Source: JBBQVS01 sp964657325
GTDB taxonomy: Bacteria > Chloroflexota > Ktedonobacteria > Ktedonobacterales > Ktedonobacteraceae
Direction: 5' to 3'
NCBI GenBank assembly: GCA_964657325.1
Contig: CAZZVE010000210.1
Location: 1 to 9,141, forward strand
Length of the DNA: 9,141 nt
The notes beneath the pieces were generated by a model, which was not told the DNA's origin, made no database searches, and was given only the letters and a program-made list of their open reading frames with translations. Positions 1 to 6,020 of this stretch are shown one piece after another. Made by a program: the position numbers and the translations under genes. How positions within the stretch are numbered: the first letter of the stretch is position 1; each line of letters starts with the position of its first letter.

Positions 1-58
1 ATTCTGCGAGTCCACAACTTTATTCTTCGTGGACAAGGAGTTATACTGTATCCTGAAC
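1..58. other. 3' flank of glmS, partial
   Basis: This short stretch lies downstream of the glmS stop codon and runs off the window. The only structure I see is a weak inverted repeat, GTCCAC at 10-15 with GTGGAC at 29-34, around a 13-nt loop. No T-run follows it in the direction of glmS transcription, so I do not call a terminator. The real end of the glmS transcript may lie outside the window. Confidence 0.4.
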
Positions 59-1936
59 CTACTCCACCGTCACAGATTTTGCTAGGTTCCTCGGCTGATC
101 CACGTTGCATCCCCTTGCTACCGCTGTATGATAGGCGAACAGTTGTAGGGGGACGCTTGCCAGGAGTGGACTTAGCATCTCAAGAGTGGCGGGAACATAC
201 ATTACGTCGTCGGCGTGCTGCTTTATTTTCTCGTCGCCCTCAGTGGCAACGGCGATGATATGAGCATCACGCGCTCTCACCTCTTGCATGTTGCTGACCA
301 CCTTTTCGTAGACATGTGACGCGGTTGCGACGGCGATAAGCGGCACGTCAGGGTCGAGCAAGGCAATAGAACCATGCTTTAGTTCTCCTGCTGGGAAACC
401 TTCCGCATGAATGTACGATATCTCTTTGAGTTTCAGCGCACCCTCTAACGCGGTGGGGTAGCCGACGCCACGACCGATAAAAATTATACTACTCACACTT
501 GCCATGCGTTTTGCTAGCGGCTCAATCACGTCTTCCTTGCTACTCGATGCCTCGTCGAGTATCTTCTGAATCTGCGCTGGAATACGTTCTAAAGCCTCCA
601 GAACCTCGCTTACTGTTACTTGCGCGACATGTGCGCGTTGCTGAGCAAGATAGAGGCCAAGCATATATAACACAGTGACAGAGGTGACGAACGTTTTTGT
701 GGCGACCACACCAATCTCTGGCCCTGCTTGTAAGTAAAGCACTGCATCAGAGAGACGTGTGATCGCGCTAGCGACGACGTTGGTGATAGCGATAACTGGC
801 GCGCCATGTTCACGTGCTTGCCGGATACCTACGAGTGTATCCGCCGTTTCTCCCGATTGTGTCACGGCAATACAGAGCGTCTCTGGTCCCACAATTGGGT
901 TGCTATAGCGAAACTCGGCAGCCGTCACCGCCTCAACAGGGATACGCGCCCACTGCTCTATCGCGTACTTAGCAATGATACTAGCATGAAATGATGTACC
1001 ACACGCGACGATGATGATGCGTTGAATTTTGTCTAGCAGACCTGCTTGCTGCATGCGCTCAATCTCGCTCAAGTGCAATTCCCCATTCTGTACGCGTCCA
1101 AGCAGAGCACGACGAATAGCATCAGGCTGCTCATAGATTTCTTTGAGCACAAAATGAGGGTAGCCCCCCTTTTCGGCAGCCTCAGTATCCCAATCAATCG
1201 TCAAGGAGTCACGTGTTACAGGTGTACTATCTTCAATGGTGGTGATAGCGACACCTTCTGGTCGAAGCGTGACCATCTCACCCTCGTCAAGAATTTTGAT
1301 GGTACGTGTGTGTTTTAGAATGGCAGGGATGTCCGAGGCCAGGAACTGCTCATGCTCACCGAGGCCGATGACGAGGGGACCGCCACCGTGTCGTGCTCCA
1401 ACGATCAGATCAGGTTGCTCCCGGCTTATGACTGCGATAGCATACGAACCTTCGATACGCTGCAATGCGAGACGTACCGCGCGTTCCAGGTCGTGTTGCG
1501 CTTCGCCAAAGTAGGCACGTGCAATCAGGTGAGGCAACACCTCGGTATCCGTTTCTGAGTGGAAGACATAGCCCTCCTGTTGCAATTCCATACGAAGTTC
1601 TGTGTAGTTCTCGATGATGCCGTTATGCACAACATTGATCGTACCCGTATTATCAGCATGAGGATGGGCATTGATATCGTTAGGGCGTCCATGTGTGGCC
1701 CAGCGTGTGTGACCGATGCCGAGCGGACCAGGAGCAGGATGTGAGCCATTAGCGACTGAAGCGACCAAATTGGAGATTTTGCCAGCGCGTCGGTGGAGTT
1801 CAAGTGTGCCATCGGTAGTCAAAACAGCGATGCCAGCCGAATCGTAACCACGATATTCAAGGCGTGTTAGTCCATCAAGCAAAAGAGTAGTAACATCGGT
1901 CCCCTGCGGGCCGACGTATCCAATGATACCGCACAT
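59..1936 (-). CDS. glmS: glutamine--fructose-6-phosphate aminotransferase (isomerizing), GlmS
   Basis: Cytoplasmic enzyme that makes glucosamine-6-phosphate (GlcN6P) from fructose-6-phosphate and glutamine, the first step towards UDP-GlcNAc and cell-wall precursors. The 625-residue length is close to the family norm (about 600-610). The N-terminus MCGIIGYVG carries the catalytic Cys2 of the class II (Ntn) glutaminase; GHTRWATHG (75-83) and HNGIIEN (104-110) are further glutaminase motifs. Two SIS sugar-isomerase domains follow: ACGTSFHAS (311-319) with TQSGETADTL (359-368), then LEGALKLKEISYIHAEG (497-513) with ELKHG. By alignment, E505, H521 and K620 match E. coli isomerase residues E488, H504 and K603; the end LAKSVTVE is the conserved C-terminus. 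The start is fixed because Cys2 must follow Met1. The Shine-Dalgarno is only a purine-rich AGAGAAAGAG (1947-1956). The gene is intact, monocistronic within the window, and preceded by a likely GlcN6P-sensing ribozyme. Confidence 0.98.
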   Translation of the reverse strand: MCGIIGYVGPQGTDVTTLLLDGLTRLEYRGYDSAGIAVLTTDGTLELHRRAGKISNLVASVANGSHPAPGPLGIGHTRWATHGRPNDINAHPHADNTGTINVVHNGIIENYTELRMELQQEGYVFHSETDTEVLPHLIARAYFGEAQHDLERAVRLALQRIEGSYAIAVISREQPDLIVGARHGGGPLVIGLGEHEQFLASDIPAILKHTRTIKILDEGEMVTLRPEGVAITTIEDSTPVTRDSLTIDWDTEAAEKGGYPHFVLKEIYEQPDAIRRALLGRVQNGELHLSEIERMQQAGLLDKIQRIIIVACGTSFHASIIAKYAIEQWARIPVEAVTAAEFRYSNPIVGPETLCIAVTQSGETADTLVGIRQAREHGAPVIAITNVVASAITRLSDAVLYLQAGPEIGVVATKTFVTSVTVLYMLGLYLAQQRAHVAQVTVSEVLEALERIPAQIQKILDEASSSKEDVIEPLAKRMASVSSIIFIGRGVGYPTALEGALKLKEISYIHAEGFPAGELKHGSIALLDPDVPLIAVATASHVYEKVVSNMQEVRARDAHIIAVATEGDEKIKQHADDVMYVPATLEMLSPLLASVPLQLFAYHTAVARGCNVDQPRNLAKSVTVE

Positions 1937-1983
1937 GTGTCGATTTCTCTTTCTCTGCGCGTGTAAATGTTTAACTCAAAACA

Positions 1984-2006
1984 GGCATACCTATTTACGG
2001 CATACC
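1984..2006. repeat. short direct repeat in the glmS leader
   Basis: The octamer GGCATACC occurs at 1984-1991 and again at 1999-2006, a 15-nt period (GGTATGCC twice on the glmS strand). It lies in the roughly 90-nt leader between the 3' end of the ribozyme and the glmS start codon. Its role is unknown and it could be chance. Confidence 0.35.
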
Positions 2007-2026
2007 TCATACATATACACGACATC

Positions 2027-2179
2027 ATCACCAAGAGCGTCTTGTGCCAATCGTTACCAACTGGATTTGCCCGCCCTCTTTTCAGGAGTGTGATCGCCCC
2101 TGGAGACTCCCCGCTGACGTGTCCGAACGGTCTCCACCTCGTCAACCGATATCTCCTCCTCTGAATCGGCCCATGCGCT
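2027..2179 (-). ncRNA. glmS ribozyme/riboswitch (GlcN6P-activated self-cleaving RNA)
   Basis: Leader RNA on the glmS strand whose parts match the glmS ribozyme in order. Expected cleavage is between A2179 and G2178 of AGCGCAUGGGC. P2 pairs GGCCGAU (2171-2165) with AUCGGUU (2150-2144), followed at once by the invariant-looking GACGAGG (2143-2137); its last G, 2137, would be the catalytic guanine (G40 in B. anthracis). P2.1 pairs UGGAGAC (2136-2130) with GUCUCCA (2107-2101). P3.1 is GGGG/CUCC (2100-2097 with 2088-2085), and its loop pairs as P3, AUCAC (2094-2090) with GUGAU (2031-2027). P4 is GAGGGCG/CGCUCUU (2078-2072 with 2039-2033), then an internal loop (GGCAAAU / CACAAGA), then CCAGUUG-GUAA-CGAUUGG (2064-2047). 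GlcN6P would act as cofactor; cleavage leaves a 5'-OH mRNA, which in B. subtilis is degraded. The 2129-2108 core is divergent (see findings). Folded by eye. Confidence 0.88.
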
Positions 2180-2195
2180 ACTCACCAAAACGACA

Positions 2196-2223
2196 TTTAT
2201 GAGTGATAGTATACCATAGTCAA
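2196..2223 (-). promoter_or_regulatory. probable glmS promoter
   Basis: Read on the minus strand, TTGACT (2223-2218; 5 of 6 to the -35 consensus) is followed after 16 nt by CATAAA (2201-2196; 4 of 6 to TATAAT). An overlapping alternative is an extended -10, TGGTATACT (TATACT at 2213-2208). Either places transcription start about 10-25 nt upstream of the ribozyme cleavage site, as expected for this RNA. Predicted by eye; which -10 is used is unclear. Confidence 0.5.
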
Positions 2224-2253
2224 CCAATTAATTTTGTGAAATAGGTCATAGGT

Positions 2254-2270
2254 CATACAAAGATTGTATG
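2254..2270. promoter_or_regulatory. operator-like palindrome
   Basis: CATACAA (2254-2260) and TTGTATG (2264-2270) form a perfect 7-bp inverted repeat around AGA. It lies about 30 bp upstream of the proposed glmS -35 box and about 290 bp upstream of padR. Its 17-bp size fits a dimeric regulator's site, but no protein can be assigned. The first half overlaps a tandem AGGTCAT (2243-2249, 2250-2256). Confidence 0.3.
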
Positions 2271-2289
2271 TGAAACAGGTCGTCGTTAG

Positions 2290-2389
2290 CATGACAGGGG
2301 CAAGCCCTGTCACTCCTATACATGGTTTCGCGTGGCAAAGCCACGCCGTAGTGGTCAATATAGTAGTGACAGGGCTTGCCCCTGTCATG
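2290..2389. repeat. REP/MITE-like element with three nested hairpins
   Basis: The element is bounded by perfect 25-bp inverted repeats at 2290-2314 and 2365-2389. Each arm is itself a hairpin: GACAGGG and CCCTGTC around a 5-nt loop (2293-2311 and 2368-2386). A third hairpin, GCGTGGC-AAA-GCCACGC, sits between them (2330-2346). All three tips share a GGCAAGCC-type core (GGCAAGCC, GGCAAAGCC, GGCTTGCC). There is no transposase and no credible ORF inside. The architecture suggests a dispersed extragenic palindromic repeat mobilised in trans, though it could also act as a bidirectional transcription block between glmS and padR. I see no clear target-site duplication. Confidence 0.75.
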
Positions 2390-2412
2390 TTCTCCACAAC
2401 TCGACACGCGAT

Positions 2413-2418
2413 TATAAT
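2413..2418 (+). promoter_or_regulatory. candidate -10 box upstream of padR
   Basis: A perfect TATAAT stands about 140 nt upstream of the padR start codon. The -35 region at 16-18 nt spacing (around TTCTCC, 2390-2395) is poor and abuts the end of the hairpin element. If used, it gives an mRNA leader of about 130 nt containing the 12-nt inverted repeat GCAATGAATTGC (2447-2458), a possible regulator site. Confidence 0.35.
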
Positions 2419-2547
2419 CTAGTAATTCTTCCTGATGCGGATGGACGCAATGAATTGCTGCCCCTACCGATGTTTGTTACGATACCGTTTGGTTAAAGAG
2501 TCTATGTCTAACGCGTTGTAGGAGTAACAATACATTATATAGAAGAT

Positions 2548-2554
2548 GGGGGAA
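2548..2554 (+). promoter_or_regulatory. ribosome binding site selecting the padR start at 2558
   Basis: GGGGGAA ends three bases before the ATG at 2558. The in-frame ATG four codons earlier (2546) overlaps this site and has no Shine-Dalgarno at proper distance; the TAGGAG further up is more than 20 nt away. The spacing here is short, so the earlier start cannot be excluded. Confidence 0.5.
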
Positions 2555-2557
2555 CCT

Positions 2558-3169
2558 ATGGCGATTGAACAAAGCATATTAGGTATGATTAGTGTGAAAC
2601 CTTGCTCAGGCTATGATTTGAAGGCAGAATTTGAAAAAGGGGGCGCGGCATTGCTCTCTGCATCCAGCTTTGGTAGCATCTATCCGCATCTCAAACGACT
2701 GGAGCAAGAGGGCTTGATAGAGGTACAAGAAGAGGGCAATGATGGACGACATAAAAAGGTCTATGAGTTGACCGCGCAGGGTTGGCAAGAACTGACAAAC
2801 TGGCTTGAGCAGGCGAGCGAGTATCCTATTCCTATGCGTGACGAGCTTCTTTTGAAGATGTTGTTTTGGGGAGCCGCAGGCAAGGAGCGCACAACATTGA
2901 TTGAGCAGTTACAAGCACGCCGCGAGGAGTCGCTTGACCTATTGAACTACATGGAAGAATGGCAGAAAAACGGAAGTGCGTTCGTCGATGAATATAATGC
3001 GCTTGTGTTTTCGTACATGCGAACACGTTTAGAGAGCGAACTAGCCTGGATCACCGAGGCAACGACGCAACTCGAAGGTCCCGAACAACTTCCGCTACAG
3101 GACCCACAATGGCTATCAGTCGTCCAAAAGGCACGTCGCAAAAAGGTGTTAGAGTACTCGGAGGAATGA
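2558..3169 (+). CDS. PadR-family transcriptional regulator
   Basis: A 203-residue DNA-binding protein, probably a dimeric repressor. The start MAIEQSILGMI aligns with the usual PadR N-terminus (M-x-L-x-x-x-ILG-L-L); an ATG four codons upstream (2546) would add MGEP. Residues 1-80 form a winged helix-turn-helix: SGYDLK (17-22), the recognition helix region GSIYPHLKRLEQEGLIEV, and a wing with GRHKKVYELTAQG. From about residue 90 (MRDELLLKMLFWG) the protein matches the helical C-terminal part seen in the larger, Vir_act_alpha_C-type PadR proteins, used for dimerisation. Its target is not evident: PadR proteins usually repress a neighbouring transporter or their own gene, but here the gene stands alone, with non-coding DNA upstream and convergent nadE downstream. 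Autoregulation is the simplest guess. The last codons and stop lie within a perfect hairpin. Confidence 0.93.
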   Translation: MAIEQSILGMISVKPCSGYDLKAEFEKGGAALLSASSFGSIYPHLKRLEQEGLIEVQEEGNDGRHKKVYELTAQGWQELTNWLEQASEYPIPMRDELLLKMLFWGAAGKERTTLIEQLQARREESLDLLNYMEEWQKNGSAFVDEYNALVFSYMRTRLESELAWITEATTQLEGPEQLPLQDPQWLSVVQKARRKKVLEYSEE

Positions 3170-3198
3170 TGGTGTGCGTCCGCACACCATCATTCCTC
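3161..3198. terminator. 18-bp perfect hairpin between convergent padR and nadE
   Basis: Arms 3161-3178 and 3181-3198 are exact reverse complements separated by two bases (TC). The left arm includes the last two padR sense codons and its TGA stop; the nadE stop lies 14 bp beyond the right arm. The position suits a bidirectional terminator. There is no proper T-run on either side (only GTTTT at 3209-3213 on the plus strand), so it is not a textbook intrinsic terminator. Confidence 0.6.
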
Positions 3199-3211
3199 TA
3201 AGTGTGAAGTT

Positions 3212-4978
3212 TTAGAGCGATTCGCGGAATTTGTTGGCAATTGGTAGGCGGCGATCACGTCCGAAAGCGCGTGGCGTGATTTTCACACCGACGGGTGCTT
3301 GACGCCGCTTATACTCGTTGATATCGACAAGGCGGATGATTCGCTCAATGGTGGCGCGCTCGTAACCCATTGCCAGCATCTCTTCGACACTGCGGTCATC
3401 CTCAACATAGGCTTTGAGGATAGGGTCCAGTATCTCATAGGGTGGCAAGCTATCGACATCCTTCTGATCTGGGCGCAGTTCTGCAGATGGTGGCTTGTCA
3501 ATGACTTGCTGCGGAATAACGGGCGTGTCTCCAATACTGTTGCGGTAGAGACACAATTCGTAGACCAACGTTTTCAAGACATCTTTCAGTACTGAGAAGC
3601 CACCTGCCATATCACCATAGAGAGTGCTATAGCCGACCGCCATCTCGGATTTGTTGCCCGTTGTCAACACGAGGGGACCAAGCTTGTTAGAGATCGTCAT
3701 CATGATATTGCCACGAATACGTGATTGTAGATTCTCAGCAGCCAAACCGGGGTCTTCATCACCGAGCGCGGGCCGCATCATCTTAAGTGATGTGCGGAAG
3801 GTCTCCTCAATTGGAATCATCAGGTACTGCATACCAAGATTTTCCGCGAGCTTTTGAGCATCTGTCTTACTACCTTCGGATGAATAGCCGGAGGGCATAA
3901 GGATACCTAACACGTTTTCGGCACCAAGCGCATCAACAGCGATGGCAGCAGTCAATGCCGAGTCAACGCCGCCAGAAAGACCGATAACGGTTTTCTTGAA
4001 GCCTGTCTTACGTACATAGTCGCCTGTGCCTAAGACAAGCGCAGAGTATACCTCTTGTAAATGCGACATCTTCGGCTCGATACGTTGAGGGGCACCAAGC
4101 AGAGCGTGATTATTGATGGTTGGAGCCGAAAGTGGGCGTGTGTCAACCGTTATGACAGGCACCTCTTCTGATGGGTCCTTAAAGCGAACGTTGCGAAGGC
4201 GTGGGTCATGAAGGCGTGAGCGAAAGACAGAGGGTGTATCGAGATCGACGATCAGCATGTCCTCCTCAAATTGTTTGGCACGTGCGATGAGTGTGCCACG
4301 CTCGTTAAACACCATGCTGCCACCATCGAAGACCAGTTCATCTTGTCCGCCTGCCATGTTGAGGTAGGCGATAATCACACCATTATCGGCGGCGCGTGTA
4401 GAGATCATTTCTTCCCGTGCGGTCTCCTTCCCTAAATTGTAGGGCGAGCCGTTGATGTTGAGAATAACCTCCGCGCCAGCAAATGCCTGCTGTGTTAGAG
4501 GTCCTGTAGGATACCAGATATCCTCACAGATGTTGATACCAACATGAATACCGTGAAGCAGAAAAAGAGGTGCAGCACGGCCCGCACGAAAATAGCGATT
4601 CTCGTCAAATACACCATAATTCGGCAGGAAATGTTTATGATACACACCAGCCAACTTGCCCTCATGAATAATGGCGGCGGCGTTATAGATATCGTGATCA
4701 CGGTCTACAAAACCAACCACCGTTGTCAAACCAGAGAACGCTTGACTCGCCTCTACAAGTTCGTCTAACGCACGTAGATTCGCATCGACAAAGCCAGGTT
4801 TGAGCAGTAGGTCTTCGGGTGGATAGCCTGTCAATGCAAGCTCTGGCAGACAGACAATGTGTGCACCTTCGGCAGAAGCTGTGTGCATTGCAGCTTGTAT
4901 CTTTTGTGCATTGCCTCCTAGATCGCCAACAATAACGTTTATTTGAGCTAGTGCTACACGAAGAGGATGAATATTCAT
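3212..4978 (-). CDS. nadE: glutamine-dependent NAD(+) synthetase, NadE
   Basis: Catalyses the last step of NAD synthesis: nicotinate adenine dinucleotide is adenylylated with ATP and amidated, using ammonia from glutamine. The 588-residue protein has the two-domain form. Residues 5-270 are a nitrilase-fold glutaminase with its Glu-Lys-Cys triad: E46 in LPELALTGYPPEDLL, K115 in YHKHFLPNYGVFDE and C151 in GINICEDIWYP. Residues 305-588 are the synthetase, with the ATP-pyrophosphatase loop SGGVDS (335-340), LTTGNKSEMAVGYSTLYGD (438-456) and GGFSVLKDVLKT (459-470). The start at 4978 is chosen because MNIHPLRVALAQINVIVGD matches the nitrilase N-terminus and AAAGGA sits 7 nt upstream; an upstream GTG at 5047 would add 23 residues unlike the family. 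The gene is intact, converges on padR and diverges from the membrane-protein gene. Confidence 0.97.
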   Translation of the reverse strand: MNIHPLRVALAQINVIVGDLGGNAQKIQAAMHTASAEGAHIVCLPELALTGYPPEDLLLKPGFVDANLRALDELVEASQAFSGLTTVVGFVDRDHDIYNAAAIIHEGKLAGVYHKHFLPNYGVFDENRYFRAGRAAPLFLLHGIHVGINICEDIWYPTGPLTQQAFAGAEVILNINGSPYNLGKETAREEMISTRAADNGVIIAYLNMAGGQDELVFDGGSMVFNERGTLIARAKQFEEDMLIVDLDTPSVFRSRLHDPRLRNVRFKDPSEEVPVITVDTRPLSAPTINNHALLGAPQRIEPKMSHLQEVYSALVLGTGDYVRKTGFKKTVIGLSGGVDSALTAAIAVDALGAENVLGILMPSGYSSEGSKTDAQKLAENLGMQYLMIPIEETFRTSLKMMRPALGDEDPGLAAENLQSRIRGNIMMTISNKLGPLVLTTGNKSEMAVGYSTLYGDMAGGFSVLKDVLKTLVYELCLYRNSIGDTPVIPQQVIDKPPSAELRPDQKDVDSLPPYEILDPILKAYVEDDRSVEEMLAMGYERATIERIIRLVDINEYKRRQAPVGVKITPRAFGRDRRLPIANKFRESL

Positions 4979-5076
4979 ATGGTTGTCCTTTCTGCCCTTG
5001 ACGAAACACTGAGAACGCACTACCCTATCAGGCAGAGATATGTACACATAGTATACGACGAAGGAAATACTCTTTC
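4979..5076. promoter_or_regulatory. divergent intergenic region, nadE / membrane protein
   Basis: These 98 bp must hold the start signals for both divergent genes. On the minus strand AAAGGA (4991-4986) is the nadE ribosome binding site, 7 nt from its ATG. On the plus strand AAGGAA (5061-5066) is the likely site for the membrane protein, 10 nt from its ATG. TTGACG (4998-5003, plus) is a possible -35, but the hexamer 17 nt on (TACCCT) is a poor -10. The self-complementary GTATAC (5051-5056) could contribute a -10 on either strand (TATACT read on minus). I cannot fix either promoter. Confidence 0.4.
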
Positions 5077-5622
5077 ATGGAAATACGATCTTTTTTGACA
5101 CTTGACCTTGCATTCATTGTTGTAGTCTACTTTGCATTTCTTCTGTTTATTCACCCGCCCAGGAGCGTAGTTTTTTCCTCGTTGCTCGGCGGTCTGGTGT
5201 TGGGTTTAATAAACATCCTTGTAGATATTGTAGCCTATTTTACGAATGTATGGCACTATACGATCAGTGGCTTAACATTTTTTGTGCCCTTGCCCTTTTA
5301 TATCTCACCCATTTTGTTTTATGGGAGCGTGATCTACCTGCTCATCTGGCGGTTCTGGCGTGGGCGCAATCATTGGTTCTCGCGGCTCTTACTCTTTGGT
5401 GTTCCTGTTTTTGGGATAGTGCGCGATCTCTGGGGTGGCTTGCTTGTGATTTCTCCCTACAACCCCAAATGGTCAAGCCCACTGTCAATTCTGCTTGACA
5501 TTGCTATGTGGATCGTCATGTTCTACACGGGCTTCTTCATTTTCAAAAGATTAGCACCTGAACGTACTGAAATCTTGACACAGGAAGAACAGCATGAGCG
5601 CACCGTTCCTTCGCGTCAATAA
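5077..5622 (+). CDS. multi-pass membrane protein of unknown function
   Basis: I do not recognise this 181-residue family. It has about five hydrophobic segments: residues 8-27, 31-55, 64-92 (long, possibly two passes with a PLPFYISP break), 101-125 and 135-156. The loop WRFWRGRNHWFSR (about 91-103) and the charged tail after FKRLAPER are likely cytoplasmic. The tail (157-181) is hydrophilic and rich in Glu, Gln and Arg. The spacing of aromatic and His residues in VDIVAYFTNVWHYTISG (49-65) is the only motif-like stretch, reminiscent of small integral-membrane families such as the lycopene-cyclase-domain type, but this is too weak for a name. It is divergent from nadE and followed directly by a very long hairpin, so it is probably monocistronic. 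Confidence 0.85.
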   Translation: MEIRSFLTLDLAFIVVVYFAFLLFIHPPRSVVFSSLLGGLVLGLINILVDIVAYFTNVWHYTISGLTFFVPLPFYISPILFYGSVIYLLIWRFWRGRNHWFSRLLLFGVPVFGIVRDLWGGLLVISPYNPKWSSPLSILLDIAMWIVMFYTGFFIFKRLAPERTEILTQEEQHERTVPSRQ

Positions 5623-5703
5623 TGTAGTACATAGTCACAGGATAAAAGATATGGGCACCCTTTCAAGGTGCCCATATCTTTTATCCTGTGACTATGTACT
5701 ACA
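5623..5703. terminator. 37-bp perfect inverted repeat immediately after the membrane-protein stop codon
   Basis: Arms 5623-5659 and 5667-5703 are exact reverse complements around the 7-nt loop CTTTCAA. The first base of the left arm follows the TAA stop (5620-5622) directly. Such a stem would be very stable in RNA and could block exonucleases or stop transcription in both directions. No T-run follows either arm, so an intrinsic-terminator role is only inferred from position. The sequence is unrelated to the hairpins at 3161 and 9088. Confidence 0.65.
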
Positions 5704-6020
5704 GTAAACCGGACATCCTCATCATACCATAGTCCATTTTCCTCATCACAAGCACTTTTGGGTAAAGGTTTCGCAACCCCTCATAGACCTAAATTGGTAC
5801 TTTCTTATACACAAATAAAAATCCATGCGTAACTCCTTTTTCGATGGGGTATTCTTTGCCTAGATCATTTCTGCGCAAGAAATATCAGAGTATTTCAATG
5901 TATGTCTCCACATATAAACGTGTGACATCTTTGAAGAACGTATTCTTGTCTGCTCATAGTGAGTTCTGGACAACATACGTATGAGGTGTTTGTATATTCA
6001 GCAAAAGGGAGAAGAAATGT
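5704..6020 (+). other. non-coding region upstream of the exported-protein genes
   Basis: About 317 bp with no credible ORF. Weak promoter candidates are TTGGTA (5794-5799) with TAAAAA after 16 nt (5816-5821), and a TATAAA (5913-5918) lacking a good -35. A small hairpin, ATTTCT-GCGCA-AGAAAT, lies at 5867-5883. AAGGGAG (6005-6011) precedes the next ATG by 9 nt and is a good ribosome binding site. The length suggests a regulated promoter or long leader, but no recognisable riboswitch is visible. Confidence 0.4.

Noticed and set aside
10..34. Hairpin GTCCAC/GTGGAC as a glmS terminator
   Set aside because: The stem is only 6 bp with a 13-nt loop, and no T-run follows on the glmS strand.
1867..2145. 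Minus-strand 92-codon ORF overlapping the glmS start and leader
   Set aside because: It is out of frame with glmS, runs through the ribozyme and shows no protein-like composition.
1967..2164. Plus-strand 65-codon ORF opposite the glmS leader
   Set aside because: It is antisense to the folded ribozyme, which explains the sequence constraint better; there is no convincing ribosome binding site or family.
2197..2397. Minus-strand 66-codon ORF across the hairpin element
   Set aside because: It is made of the inverted-repeat element itself, and no protein family is evident.
4979..5047. Upstream GTG start for nadE
   Set aside because: It adds 23 residues unlike the nitrilase N-terminus, while the ATG at 4978 has AAAGGA at good spacing.
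5724..5734. 11-mer ATACCATAGTC shared with 2211-2221 next to the glmS promoter, suggesting a common promoter element
   Set aside because: One shared 11-mer among the intergenic stretches of a 9-kb window is not clearly above chance, and the -35 partner near 5740 is poor.
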